Notes under the pieces: model-generated
The model's input: the letters and a program-made list of their open reading frames with translations, nothing else
What the model was told of the DNA's origin: nothing
Databases searched by the model: none
Shown: positions 6,211-15,308 of the stretch, one piece after another
How positions within the stretch are numbered: the stretch's first letter is position 1
Layout of the letters: each line of letters starts with the position of its first letter
Translations under genes and position numbers: made by a program
Source of the DNA: JABMPJ01 sp964345005
Lineage (GTDB): Bacteria > Verrucomicrobiota > Kiritimatiellia > UBA8416 > JABMPJ01
Assembly (NCBI GenBank): GCA_964345005.1
Contig: CAYFPQ010000043.1
Coordinates: 1-26,905, forward strand
Reading direction: 5' to 3'
Length of the DNA stretch: 26,905 bases

Positions 6211-7628
6211 GTTGGGTAGCCACCATAGGCCTGGAGACGCATGTTCAACTCCGTACGGAATCGAAGATGTTCTGCGCCTGCAGCACCGGTTTCGGCGCCG
6301 ATCCGAATTCGCATGTCTGCCCTGTCTGTCTCGGTTATCCAGGCGCAATGCCGGTGATGAACAAGCGGGCCATCGAACTGACTGTGCGTGCGGGCCTGAT
6401 GCTGGGGTGTGATATTCCGACATACAGCAAGTTCGACCGGAAGAGCTATTTTTATCCCGACATGCCGAAGAACTACCAGATATCCCAGTACGACAAGCCG
6501 CTCTGTAATGGCGGCGGGGTGGATATTGACCTGGACGGCGAGCAGCGTCGGGTTGCGTTGACGCGTATCCACCTCGAGGAGGATGTCGGGAAGAGCATGC
6601 ATTTCCGCCACTCGAGCGGCGTCGACTTCAACCGTGCGGGCGTGCCGCTGATGGAGATCGTGTCCGAACCGGATCTGCACACGCCCGAAGAAGCCATGGC
6701 CTACCTCACCGCGCTCAAGCAGATTCTGCTCTACGCCGAGGTGAGCCACTGCAATCTGGAAGAGGGCAACATGCGCTGCGATGTGAATATCAGCGTTGCA
6801 CCCGAGGGAACGACTGAGCTCGGTACGAAGACCGAGATCAAGAATATGAACACGTTCCGAGGTGTGCAGAGTGCAGTGCGCTACGAGATTGGACGCCAGA
6901 TCGATGTGCTGGAAGCAGGTGGCCGCATTGTGCAGGAGACGCGGCGCTGGGACCCGGATGCCGAGGTCACGGCCAGCATGCGGACGAAGGAGGACGCGCA
7001 CGACTACCGGTACTTCCCCGAGCCGGACCTGATGCCCGTGGTGCTGACGGATGCGCAGATCAAGGAGTGGCGCGGGTCGTTGCCTGAGCCTCCCGCCGCT
7101 CGCCGGGAACGCATGGTGAGCGAATACGGCATCCCGGAGTACGATGCGGGTGTCCTAGCCGCCGACAAGCGGGTGGGGGACTTCTTTGAACAGGCGGCGC
7201 GGGCCTCGGGTAACGGAAAGGCGGCGTCCAACTGGATCATGACCGAGATGCTGCGCCTGCTGGGCGAGCAGGAGATCGAAATCGCGGATGTCAAGGTGAC
7301 CCCCGACGCGCTTGCCGGTCTCATCGGGTTGGTCGATAGCGGTACACTGAACTCGAACTCCGCCAAGGAGGTCTTTGCACAACTGTTCGCCGATGGGGGC
7401 GACCCGAAGGCCATCGTCGAGGCGAAGGGTCTGACGCAGGTGAGCGACTCGAGTGCCATCGAGTCGTTCGTTCAGCAGGCGATCGACGATAACCCGCAGT
7501 CGGTCGAGGATTTTCGTAACGGTAAGACCAAGGCGGCCAAGTTCCTGGTCGGCCAGGTGATGCGTCTGAGCAAGGGCAAGGCGAACCCCCAGATGGTAGG
7601 GGAGATGATAGAGCGCATGCTCAGCTAA
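6207..7628 (+). CDS. gatB: Asp/Glu-tRNA amidotransferase subunit B
   Basis: A 473-residue protein with the GatB N-terminal kinase-like domain (ATIGLETHVQLRTESKMFCA; CPVCLGYPGAMPVMN) and the C-terminal YqeY-like tail domain ending FLVGQVMRLSKGKANPQMVG. Cysteines C23, C25, C38 and C41 match the zinc-site region present in many GatB proteins. GatB phosphorylates the misacylated tRNA and transfers ammonia to it. The start is GTG at 6207, overlapping the gatA stop. The length is typical and no damage is seen. A new promoter follows it, so the operon probably ends here. Confidence 0.97.
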   Translation: MSWVATIGLETHVQLRTESKMFCACSTGFGADPNSHVCPVCLGYPGAMPVMNKRAIELTVRAGLMLGCDIPTYSKFDRKSYFYPDMPKNYQISQYDKPLCNGGGVDIDLDGEQRRVALTRIHLEEDVGKSMHFRHSSGVDFNRAGVPLMEIVSEPDLHTPEEAMAYLTALKQILLYAEVSHCNLEEGNMRCDVNISVAPEGTTELGTKTEIKNMNTFRGVQSAVRYEIGRQIDVLEAGGRIVQETRRWDPDAEVTASMRTKEDAHDYRYFPEPDLMPVVLTDAQIKEWRGSLPEPPAARRERMVSEYGIPEYDAGVLAADKRVGDFFEQAARASGNGKAASNWIMTEMLRLLGEQEIEIADVKVTPDALAGLIGLVDSGTLNSNSAKEVFAQLFADGGDPKAIVEAKGLTQVSDSSAIESFVQQAIDDNPQSVEDFRNGKTKAAKFLVGQVMRLSKGKANPQMVGEMIERMLS

Positions 7629-7632
7629 TAGC

Positions 7633-7661
7633 TTGTGACTGGGGGATAGCCTCCGTATAGT
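7633..7661 (+). promoter_or_regulatory. Candidate sigma70 promoter of the pil-trxB-queA operon
   Basis: TTGTGA at 7633-7638, a 17-base spacer, and TATAGT at 7656-7661. The predicted start is near 7668, followed by AAGGGGAAT and the ATG at 7687. It begins 5 bases after the gatB stop. Confidence 0.55.
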
Positions 7662-7686
7662 ACGCGCGTAAGGGGAATAGCACTAT

Positions 7687-9396
7687 ATGCCGCTGACTTC
7701 CAACGACCAATATGTCCTCGAAATTCTGCAGGAACACGGTCTTGTAACGTACGAGCAGATCGAAGAGGCGCAGAGCAATATCGTTCAGGCAGGGACGTCC
7801 ACCGTTGATATCCTGATCGACCGGGACGTCCTCGACGAGGACGAGGTGGTTCAGGTTCTGGCCGAACAGTTCGGCATGCAGAAGATCAACATGAAGGACA
7901 TCGACGTCCCGGCCGAAATCCGAGACATGGTCGATACCCCGACCGCCCGCAAGTACCGCGTGGTGCCGATCTACATGAGCGATAACGTGCTCACCGTGGC
8001 GATGGCCGATCCACTTAACTTCGACTCGCTCGACGGTTTGCGCCACATGCTCGACTGCGAAGTCGAGGGTGTGGTCACGACAAAGGACGAGCTGAAGGTT
8101 GCGTTGGACCATTACTACACCGACGAGTCCGACATGGACAGCATGTTGGACCAGATCTCGGACGGCACGGTTGATGTGGCCATGGCCGGCACCGAGGACC
8201 GGATTCAGGACACATCGGATGAGTCCGATGCCCCGATCATCAAGCTGGTCAGCCTGATCATTCTCGAAGCCTACCGGAACCGTGCGTCGGATATTCATCT
8301 TGAGCCGCTCGAGAAGCGTTTTCGTGTCCGCTACCGTATCGACGGTGTGCTTCATGAGGTCGACAGCCCTCCGAAGCGCCTGCAGTCGGCCATCATCAGC
8401 CGTATCAAGATCATGGCTTCGATGAAGATTTCCGAGAAACGCAAACCGCAGGACGGTCGTATCCAGGTGAATATCCTGGGCCGCGTACTCGACCTGCGTG
8501 TTTCGACCGTTCCAACCAACCATGGTGAGTCCATCGTCATGCGTATTCTCGACAAGCAGAACCTGGCGCTTGGGTTGCCCAAGCTTGGTTTCTTCTCGGA
8601 CGACCAGGCCACGTTCGAGCGGATGATTGGTCAGCCGGACGGTATTCTGCTGGTGACCGGGCCGACGGGTTCGGGCAAGACGACGACGCTTTATGCCTGC
8701 CTGGGGGCGATCAACCGTCCCGACCGCAAGATCATTACGGTGGAGGATCCGGTCGAGTACGAGATGTCCGGCATCAACCAGGTGCAGGTGCGTGCCCAGA
8801 TAGGGATGACGTTTGCCGCGGCGCTGCGTTCCATTCTGCGCCAGGCGCCGAACGTTGTGATGATTGGTGAGATTCGTGACGGAGAGACAGCCCATATCGC
8901 GACGGAGGCGTCGCTGACCGGCCATCTTGTCTTCAGCACCTTGCATACGAACGACGCCCCGGGCGCCATCACGCGTCTGCTCGATATCGGTGTTAAGCCG
9001 TTCATGGTCGCGTCGTCATTGCGCTGCGTGATGGCGCAACGCCTCGTGCGCTGTATCTGCGATAACTGCAAAGAGGAGTACCGGCCGGAGCGGCATGAAC
9101 TGACCGGACTGGGCGCGGCTGCCGAGTCGTTGCTCGACCAGACGCTGGTTCATGGGCATGGCTGTGCGAAGTGCTCGCTGACGGGCTATCATGGCCGGAA
9201 AGGCCTGTTTGAGATCATGGTGGTCAACGACGACATCCAGCGCATGATTTTCGAGAAGGTCAGTGCCACCGACTTGCGCAACTTCGCGCGCGGCGCCGGC
9301 ATGCGCACCCTGCGCGAAGACGGACTGCGCAAGATCGGTGCGGGCATCACGACGGTGGAAGAAGTACTGAGGGTTACCATGGGTGACATCGATTAG
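7687..9396 (+). CDS. Type IV pilus/type II secretion assembly ATPase (PilB/GspE family), first copy
   Basis: A 569-residue hexameric secretion ATPase. The N-terminal ~150 residues form a MshEN/GspE-N-like domain (VLEILQEHGLVTYEQIEEAQ). The core has RASDIHLEP, RYRIDGVLHEV, Walker A GPTGSGKTTT with K331, ITVEDPVEYE, the Walker B region VVMIGEIRDGETA, and a His box SLTGHLVFSTLHTNDAP. The zinc-type tetracysteine C458-x2-C461 and C493-x2-C496 is intact and typical of PilB/GspE extension ATPases. It would power pilin or pseudopilin assembly at the inner membrane. It opens an operon, 12 bases before pilT. Which machine it serves is unknown, since no pilC, pilM or pilin genes are in view. Confidence 0.9.
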   Translation: MPLTSNDQYVLEILQEHGLVTYEQIEEAQSNIVQAGTSTVDILIDRDVLDEDEVVQVLAEQFGMQKINMKDIDVPAEIRDMVDTPTARKYRVVPIYMSDNVLTVAMADPLNFDSLDGLRHMLDCEVEGVVTTKDELKVALDHYYTDESDMDSMLDQISDGTVDVAMAGTEDRIQDTSDESDAPIIKLVSLIILEAYRNRASDIHLEPLEKRFRVRYRIDGVLHEVDSPPKRLQSAIISRIKIMASMKISEKRKPQDGRIQVNILGRVLDLRVSTVPTNHGESIVMRILDKQNLALGLPKLGFFSDDQATFERMIGQPDGILLVTGPTGSGKTTTLYACLGAINRPDRKIITVEDPVEYEMSGINQVQVRAQIGMTFAAALRSILRQAPNVVMIGEIRDGETAHIATEASLTGHLVFSTLHTNDAPGAITRLLDIGVKPFMVASSLRCVMAQRLVRCICDNCKEEYRPERHELTGLGAAAESLLDQTLVHGHGCAKCSLTGYHGRKGLFEIMVVNDDIQRMIFEKVSATDLRNFARGAGMRTLREDGLRKIGAGITTVEEVLRVTMGDID

Positions 9397-9408
9397 CGGG
9401 AGAGACGC

Positions 9409-10494
9409 ATGGATGCTACACACATCGAGATGAACGATTTGCTGCAGTTGGCGGTCGACGAAGGTTCGTCCGATCTCCACCTGGCGGTGGGCGCTCCCCC
9501 GATGCTGCGTATTCACGGCGGTCTGCAACCGCTTGACTGCCCTCCGCTGACACCGGAGGACACCGAGCGCCTGATGAAGAGTATCACCTCGCCCGACCAC
9601 CAACAGAAGGTGCGCGAGGGCGGGGGAACGGACTTCGGTTTCAGTTTTGGCGAGCAAGCGCGCTTCCGTGTCAGTGTCCTGAAAGCGAAGGGCAATGTGG
9701 GTGTTGTCTTGAGACAGATTCCCAGCGATCTGATGACACTGGAAAAGATCGGTCTACCGCCGCAGATTCGCGAACTGCTCTTCAAGCCGCGCGGCATGAT
9801 CCTGGTGACGGGGCCGACCGGTTCCGGTAAGACCACAACGCTGGCCAGCATGCTCAACGTGATTAACCAGGAGCGCGACTGCCACATCATAACGATCGAG
9901 GACCCGATCGAGTATTACCATCCGCACAAGAAGGCGATCGTGACCCAGCGCGAACTGGGCGTCGATGTGCCTTCCTTCAAAGAAGCGCTGCGGCGCGCGC
10001 TGCGCCAGGACCCTGACGTCATTCTCGTCGGTGAAATGCGCGATCTCGAGACGATGGAAGCGGCCATCACCGCGGCTGAAACGGGGCATCTCGTGTTCGC
10101 AACGCTGCACACAACGGGTGCGGCCAACACGGTCGATCGTATCGTCGATGCTTTTCCGACCGACCAGCAGGAGCAGATCCGCACGCAGCTCGCCGCCGGT
10201 ATCGTGGCCGTTATCTCGCAGATTCTGCTGGTTCGTGAGGACGGACCGGGTCGCGTGGCCGCGTTCGAGATCATGATTTCCACGCCCTCGATCCGCTCGC
10301 TCATTCGCGAGAACAAGACGTTCCGTATTGCATCGGATATTCAGACGGGCGCAAAGCACGGGATGATCACGCTTGATGCACACATGCTGGCGCTCTACCG
10401 TGCCGGGCAAATCCGCTACGAGGATCTCATTACCAAGGCCCAGGATGCCGAGATGATCATCCAGAAACTGCGCGAGGAGGGCGGCAAGCGTTAA
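9409..10494 (+). CDS. pilT: Type IV pilus retraction ATPase
   Basis: A 361-residue protein, close to the usual 345-370 of PilT. It has SSDLHLAVGAPPMLRIHG near the N-terminus, Walker A GPTGSGKTTT with K141, ITIEDPIEYYH, Walker B DVILVGEMRDLETM, and the His box TGHLVFATLHTTGA. The PilT-specific block PSIRSLIRENKT corresponds to the family's A-I-R-N-L-I-R-E motif and separates it from PilB. There is no tetracysteine. PilT drives pilus disassembly and twitching. It lies between two PilB-like genes, one base before the second. Confidence 0.95.
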   Translation: MDATHIEMNDLLQLAVDEGSSDLHLAVGAPPMLRIHGGLQPLDCPPLTPEDTERLMKSITSPDHQQKVREGGGTDFGFSFGEQARFRVSVLKAKGNVGVVLRQIPSDLMTLEKIGLPPQIRELLFKPRGMILVTGPTGSGKTTTLASMLNVINQERDCHIITIEDPIEYYHPHKKAIVTQRELGVDVPSFKEALRRALRQDPDVILVGEMRDLETMEAAITAAETGHLVFATLHTTGAANTVDRIVDAFPTDQQEQIRTQLAAGIVAVISQILLVREDGPGRVAAFEIMISTPSIRSLIRENKTFRIASDIQTGAKHGMITLDAHMLALYRAGQIRYEDLITKAQDAEMIIQKLREEGGKR

Positions 10495-10495
10495 G

Positions 10496-12205
10496 ATGGC
10501 GGCAGAGACCACATATAGCGATCCCGTGTTGCAGCTTGTCCAGGAGCGGACGACGATTACGGATGAGTTGGCTTCCGACATTATCGAGGAGCAGTCTTCG
10601 ACCGGCAAGCCGGTGCGACAGATCCTGATCGATATGGGGCTTCTAACCGAGGATCAACTCCTCGATCTGTTTGGGGATTATCTTGGCGCCGAGGTCATCA
10701 ATCTTCCGGCAACAGACGTGCCGCCGGACGTCGTCCACAGTGTCCCGGCCAGTGTGGCGCGCATGTACAATGTGGTGCCCATCGAAGTCGGGCCGAACTC
10801 TGTCAAACTGGCGACCTCGAACCTCATCAGCCCCGAGGTAATGGACGAGCTGATGTTCGTGCTGACGCGTGATGTGTCGTTTGCGATGGCCCGCGAGGAG
10901 GACTGCCAGACCTTCATCAAGCAGTTCTACGGGGACGACAGCGCGGCCGTGACCGACATGTTGTCCGCGCTCGAATCCGAGATCGAGGATAGCGATGCGT
11001 TGCTGATCGGGGACGATGAGGATGAGCTTGGCATCGAGGAGGCCGCCGGGTCGACTCCGGTGATTCGGTTTGTGAACCTGGTGCTCTACCAGGCCGTAAA
11101 CGACCGCGCCTCGGATATCCACTTCGAGCCGTTCGAGAAGGAGTTCAAGATTCGTTACCGTGTCGACGGGGCCCTGTACGAGATGCGGCCCCCGGCCAAG
11201 CGGTTGGCATTACCGATCATCTCCCGTGTAAAGGTCATGTCGAACCTCAACATCGCGGAACGGCGCCTGCCGCAGGATGGTCGCATCCAGCTCACGATTG
11301 CAGGACGCCAGATCGACCTTCGTGTCTCCACGCTGCCGACTCAGTTCGGAGAGAGCGTGGTGCTTCGTGTGCTTGACCGCTCGGTGGTCTCCCTGGATCT
11401 GGAGAACCTGGGACTGCCGACCGATGTCTATGACATGATGATATCGGACATCGAGCGCCCAAACGGGATCATCGTGGTGACCGGGCCGACCGGTTCGGGT
11501 AAGACCACAACGCTCTATTCGTGTCTGCGTCGGATTAACAAGGTTGAGAACAAGCTGCTTACGGCCGAAGAACCGGTGGAATATGATATCGAGGGCATTA
11601 TCCAGGTGCCGATCAGCGAGGCGGCCGATAACACGTTCCACAACGTGTTGCGTGCCTTCCTTCGCCAGGACCCCGACGTCATGATGGTCGGTGAAATCCG
11701 CGATCTGGACACGGCCCAGATCTCCGTCCAGGCCGCACTGACCGGTCACATGGTGTTCAGTACACTGCACACCAACGACGCCGCCGGCGCTGTGACCCGC
11801 CTGATCGACATGGATGTGGAGCCGTACCTGATCTCGTCCACCCTGACCTCGGTGCTGGGGCAGCGATTGGTGCGTACCATCTGCACACACTGCAAGACGG
11901 CCTATGAGCCGGACGACGAGCTGCTTGAGAAGTTGGCCCTGACGCGTGAAGACGTGGCCGGTCGCCCATTCTACTATGGCACGGGGTGTCAGCACTGCAA
12001 TGACACCGGCTACCATGGACGGAAGGGCATCTACGAGTATCTGCGCGTGACCGATCCGGTTCGCCAGTTGATCGACGAACGGAAACCGACGCTGCTGATT
12101 CGCGAGCAGGCCATTCGCGAAGGTATGCGTCCGCTACGCGATGATGGCATCCGCAGTGTTCTGGACGGCTACACGACCGCCGAAGAGGTCTTGAAGTACA
12201 CGTAA
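10496..12205 (+). CDS. Type IV pilus/type II secretion assembly ATPase (PilB/GspE family), second copy
   Basis: A 569-residue PilB/GspE protein with the same layout as the first: N-terminal MshEN-like domain (IIEEQSSTGKPVRQILIDMG), RASDIHFEP, Walker A GPTGSGKTTT with K336, LLTAEEPVEYD, DVMMVGEIRDLDTA and GHMVFSTLHTNDAAG. Tetracysteine C463-x2-C466 and C498-x2-C501 are intact. Both catalytic and zinc residues are complete, so it is not a decaying copy. It differs widely from the first copy outside the motifs, which argues for an old duplication or separate origin. The start is ATG at 10496, one base after the pilT stop, with GAGGAGGG upstream inside pilT. Confidence 0.9.
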   Translation: MAAETTYSDPVLQLVQERTTITDELASDIIEEQSSTGKPVRQILIDMGLLTEDQLLDLFGDYLGAEVINLPATDVPPDVVHSVPASVARMYNVVPIEVGPNSVKLATSNLISPEVMDELMFVLTRDVSFAMAREEDCQTFIKQFYGDDSAAVTDMLSALESEIEDSDALLIGDDEDELGIEEAAGSTPVIRFVNLVLYQAVNDRASDIHFEPFEKEFKIRYRVDGALYEMRPPAKRLALPIISRVKVMSNLNIAERRLPQDGRIQLTIAGRQIDLRVSTLPTQFGESVVLRVLDRSVVSLDLENLGLPTDVYDMMISDIERPNGIIVVTGPTGSGKTTTLYSCLRRINKVENKLLTAEEPVEYDIEGIIQVPISEAADNTFHNVLRAFLRQDPDVMMVGEIRDLDTAQISVQAALTGHMVFSTLHTNDAAGAVTRLIDMDVEPYLISSTLTSVLGQRLVRTICTHCKTAYEPDDELLEKLALTREDVAGRPFYYGTGCQHCNDTGYHGRKGIYEYLRVTDPVRQLIDERKPTLLIREQAIREGMRPLRDDGIRSVLDGYTTAEEVLKYT

Positions 12206-12218
12206 GAGGATTTGCGGC

Positions 12219-13136
12219 ATGGAGAAGGTGGTTATTCTTGGATCGGGGCCAGCCGGGCTTTCCGCGGCGCTCTATACGGCACGGGCAAACCTCTCGCCGG
12301 TTGTGGTCGAGGGGCTTCAGCCGGGAGGGCAGCTGACCACGACCACGGAAGTCGAGAACTACCCCGGCTTTCCCGAATCGTGTGACGGCACGGACCTCGT
12401 GATGCGGATGCGCTCTCAGGCCGAGCGCTTCGGAACCCGGTACGTGATGGACGAGGTGGTCTCAACCGAGCTGCAGCCGGGCGCACACAAGGTCAAGCTT
12501 GCGGGTGGCGACGAATTGGAGACCGAAACGCTTATCATTGCGACTGGTGCCACGGCGCGTTATCTCGGGTTGCCCTCGGAACAGCGGCTCATCGGCAAAG
12601 GTGTCTCGGGTTGCGCGACGTGTGACGGCGCGTTCTATCGCGGTCAGAAGGTTGCCGTGGTGGGCGGTGGCGATACCGCTGCGGAGGATGCGATCTTCCT
12701 GGCGCGGCTGGTTGAGCATGTGACGGTCATCCATCGACGCGACGAGCTCCGTGCTTCGAAGATCATGGCGGACCGTGTTCTGGCAAGCGACAAGATCACG
12801 GTGGCGTGGGATAGCGTCGTCGAAGAGGTGCTGGGCGACGATGGCGTGACGGGCGCTAAGTTGCGCAACGTGAAGACCGATGAGATCACGGAGATCGATA
12901 TCACGGGTTTCTTTGTGGCTATCGGCCACGATCCCAACACGGACATCTTTGGTGACCAACTCGATAAGGATGACCAGGGTTTCCTGGTTACGGAGAACAC
13001 GCGCACGAGTATCCCCGGGGTGTTTGCCGCGGGTGATGTGCAGGATCCGCTGTACAAGCAGGCGGTCACGGCCGCCGGCTCCGGCTGCATGGCGGCCCTG
13101 GAGGTAGAGCGCTACCTGGCTACAGCGGAAGCATAG
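12219..13136 (+). CDS. trxB: Thioredoxin-disulfide reductase
   Basis: A 305-residue flavoenzyme of normal length. The FAD-binding GSGPAGLSAALYTARAN lies at residues 8-24, the redox-active C132-A-T-C135 is in SGCATCDGAFYRG, and the NADPH-binding GGGDTAAEDA starts at residue 149. The C-terminal FAD block is GVFAAGDVQDPLYKQAV. It passes electrons from NADPH to thioredoxin in the cytoplasm. It sits 13 bases behind the second PilB gene and 2 bases before the ABC exporter. No link of its function to the pilus genes is implied beyond shared transcription. Confidence 0.95.
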   Translation: MEKVVILGSGPAGLSAALYTARANLSPVVVEGLQPGGQLTTTTEVENYPGFPESCDGTDLVMRMRSQAERFGTRYVMDEVVSTELQPGAHKVKLAGGDELETETLIIATGATARYLGLPSEQRLIGKGVSGCATCDGAFYRGQKVAVVGGGDTAAEDAIFLARLVEHVTVIHRRDELRASKIMADRVLASDKITVAWDSVVEEVLGDDGVTGAKLRNVKTDEITEIDITGFFVAIGHDPNTDIFGDQLDKDDQGFLVTENTRTSIPGVFAAGDVQDPLYKQAVTAAGSGCMAALEVERYLATAEA

Positions 13137-13138
13137 CC

Positions 13139-14883
13139 ATGCCAAGCAACGCGGCCGACAGCAGTGGAACGGATACGGGCATGATGGCGCCCTACCGGCG
13201 ATTGCTCGGGTATGTCCGTAGATACTGGGGCCGCCTGGCACTGGGTTTCCTTTTCGGCGCCTTCTACGCGGCGGCGAACTACGGGTTTGTCTGGGCTGTA
13301 CGAACGGGTTTGCGAGAGGCGTTTGGCGTCGACGCGAATCCATCCCTCTCGGTCGTGATCGGAGCTGTACTGTTCTTTCCCCTGGTGGGCATTGCGCGTG
13401 GGGTGTCGGATTACCTGTCGCGCTGTTACGTGCGCTGGGTCGGTGTGCGAATCGTACGCGATCTCCGCGACGAGATGTTTGGCCACCTTCACGATCAGTC
13501 CGTCTCATACTTCTCGGAACGGCGGACAGGTGAGCTGATCTCGCGTGTGTCTAACGACACGGTACTGGTCGAGAGCGCCGTTTCGAACGTAATCACGGAC
13601 CTGGCCAAGCAGCCTGTGACACTTCTGGCCATGGTGGTATGGCTCTTCGTTCTGGATGTCAGGCTGGCGTTGATCAGTCTGATGATGTTCCCTCTGTGCG
13701 TGTTACCCGTTCTGGCGTTCGGAGCGCGGATAAGGCGGCACGTCAGGGTGGCCCAGGAACGCATTGCCGATGTAGTCTCGATCCTGCAGGAGACCATCTC
13801 GGGTGTTCGCATTGTAAAGGCTTTTGGCATGGAGTCTTACGAGACGAAGCGTTTCGAGGAGCAGACACGCCTCTATTTCGAGCGCATCATGCGCGTGATC
13901 AGGGCGCAGAATNNNNNNNNNNTGTCTCTATGCTGTCAATAGCGGCTGTCCTGGTCTACGTGCGTGTAACAGGCATGCCGGTTGAGGATTTTATGGCCTT
14001 CGCCGCCGCGCTGATCCTGATGTATGAGCCCGTCAAGCGGTTGGCGCGTGTATCCGTCCATCTGCAGCATAGCAGCGCGGCGGCACAACGCGTCTTCGCC
14101 GTGCTCGACACGGAGGCCACGGTAACTGACCGTGAGGGCGCCGTGGACCTGGCCAACGACTTCGATTCCATCACATTCGACCATGTGAACTTTGCCTACG
14201 CCGAGGAGCCGGTCCTTGCCGACGTCAGTCTCGAAGTCAAGGCGGGGGAGCGTGTGGCTTTTGTCGGTAGTTCCGGCGCAGGGAAGACCACGTTGGTGAA
14301 TCTCGTGCCCCGTTTCTACGATGTCAGCGACGGTGCACTGAGAATTGGCGGTGCGGATGTCAGAGACCTGACGTTGCAGTCGTTGCGGGCGAAGATCGGG
14401 CTTGTGACGCAGGAGACATTCCTGTTCAACGATAGCGTGGCCAACAACATCAGCTATGGCTACAAGGATGCCGCACGCGAAACAGTGATGGAGGCGGCGA
14501 AGCGGGCACATGCGCACGAGTTCATCACCGAGATGCCGAACGGGTATCACACTGTGATCGGGGAACGTGGCGTTCGGCTCTCGGGTGGGCAGCGGCAGCG
14601 ACTGGCGATTGCCCGTGCAATCCTGCGCAACCCGCCAATCCTTATCCTCGACGAGGCAACGAGCGCCCTGGATACGGAATCCGAACGGATGGTACAGGCG
14701 GCGCTGGATGACCTGATGACGTGCCGCACGGTGTTGGCCATCGCACACCGGCTCTCAACCATTGCGAACTGTGATCGTATCATCGTGCTGGATGGTGGCC
14801 GTACCATCGAACGCGGATCGCACGAGGAACTGATTGCACTCAACGGTGCCTACAAGCGCCTTCACGACCTGCAGTTAGGATAA
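13139..14883 (+). CDS. MsbA-type ABC exporter (permease fused to ATPase), interrupted by an N10 gap
   Basis: The N-terminal 258 codons (13139-13912) encode the first membrane helices and the Y-F-x-x-x-R-T-G-E-L-I-S-R block. After ten Ns the frame changes and 319 codons (13924-14880) complete the membrane domain and a full nucleotide-binding domain: Walker A GSSGAGKTT, signature LSGGQRQRLAIARAIL, Walker B ILILDEATSALD and H-loop AIAHRLSTI. The family is lipid A/lipid flippase-like, half-size, acting as a homodimer. By comparison with relatives about 9-10 residues are missing at the gap. The true gap must be 2 modulo 3 bases long, for example 29, so the frame change is an assembly artefact and the gene is probably intact. 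It could be MsbA itself or another lipid or peptide exporter. Confidence 0.88.
13913..13922. other. Scaffold gap (N10) inside the ABC exporter
   Basis: Ten Ns of placeholder length. Coding continuity on both sides shows that the real length is not 10. Confidence 0.95.
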
Positions 14884-14891
14884 GGGGAAGC

Positions 14892-15308
14892 ATGAAGTCA
14901 TATCGCAAAGAGCTCTGGTTCAGTACGAGTCGGCGAAGAGAGATGATCAACATCACGCCGGAGGTGAATAGCTGCCTCGCCGAGAGTGGCATTACGGAGG
15001 GGTTGTGCCTGGTCAATGCCATGCACATCACGGCTAGCGTTTTTATCAACGATAACGAGTCGGGTCTGCATGCAGACTACGAGAAGTGGTTGGAAAGACT
15101 CGCCCCTGAGAAGCCGTACTCGCAGTATGCCCACAATGGATACGAGGACAACGCGGACGCGCATCTGAAGCGGACGGTCATGGGACGCGAGGTAGTGGTG
15201 GCGGTGACCGATGGCCAGCTGGACTTCGGCCCATGGGAGTGCATCTTCTACGGCGAGTTCGACGGCAAGCGCAAGAAGCGCGTCCTCGTCAAGATCATTG
15301 GCGAATGA
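14892..15308 (+). CDS. YjbQ/UPF0047 family protein (secondary thiamine-phosphate synthase-like)
   Basis: A 138-residue protein with the family pattern: FSTSRRREMINITPEV near the N-terminus, ITEGLCLVNAMHITASVFIN, YAHNGYEDNADAHLKRTVMG and VTDGQLDFGPWECIFYGEFD. The histidines in the AMHITAS and DNADAHLK blocks are the conserved metal/active-site type. E. coli YjbQ has weak thiamine-phosphate synthase activity, and the physiological role is unsettled. The start is ATG at 14892, behind AAGGGGAAGC. The stop (TGA 15306-15308) overlaps the queA ATG. Confidence 0.9.
   Translation: MKSYRKELWFSTSRRREMINITPEVNSCLAESGITEGLCLVNAMHITASVFINDNESGLHADYEKWLERLAPEKPYSQYAHNGYEDNADAHLKRTVMGREVVVAVTDGQLDFGPWECIFYGEFDGKRKKRVLVKIIGE

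Noticed and set aside
7621..8946. 441-residue antisense frame on the minus strand
   Set aside because: It lies wholly opposite the first PilB-like gene, is His/Arg-rich as expected from a GC-rich shadow frame, and shows no family motif.
13912..13924. A real frameshift mutation in the ABC exporter
   Set aside because: The frame change coincides exactly with ten Ns; a wrong gap length explains it and all catalytic motifs are intact.
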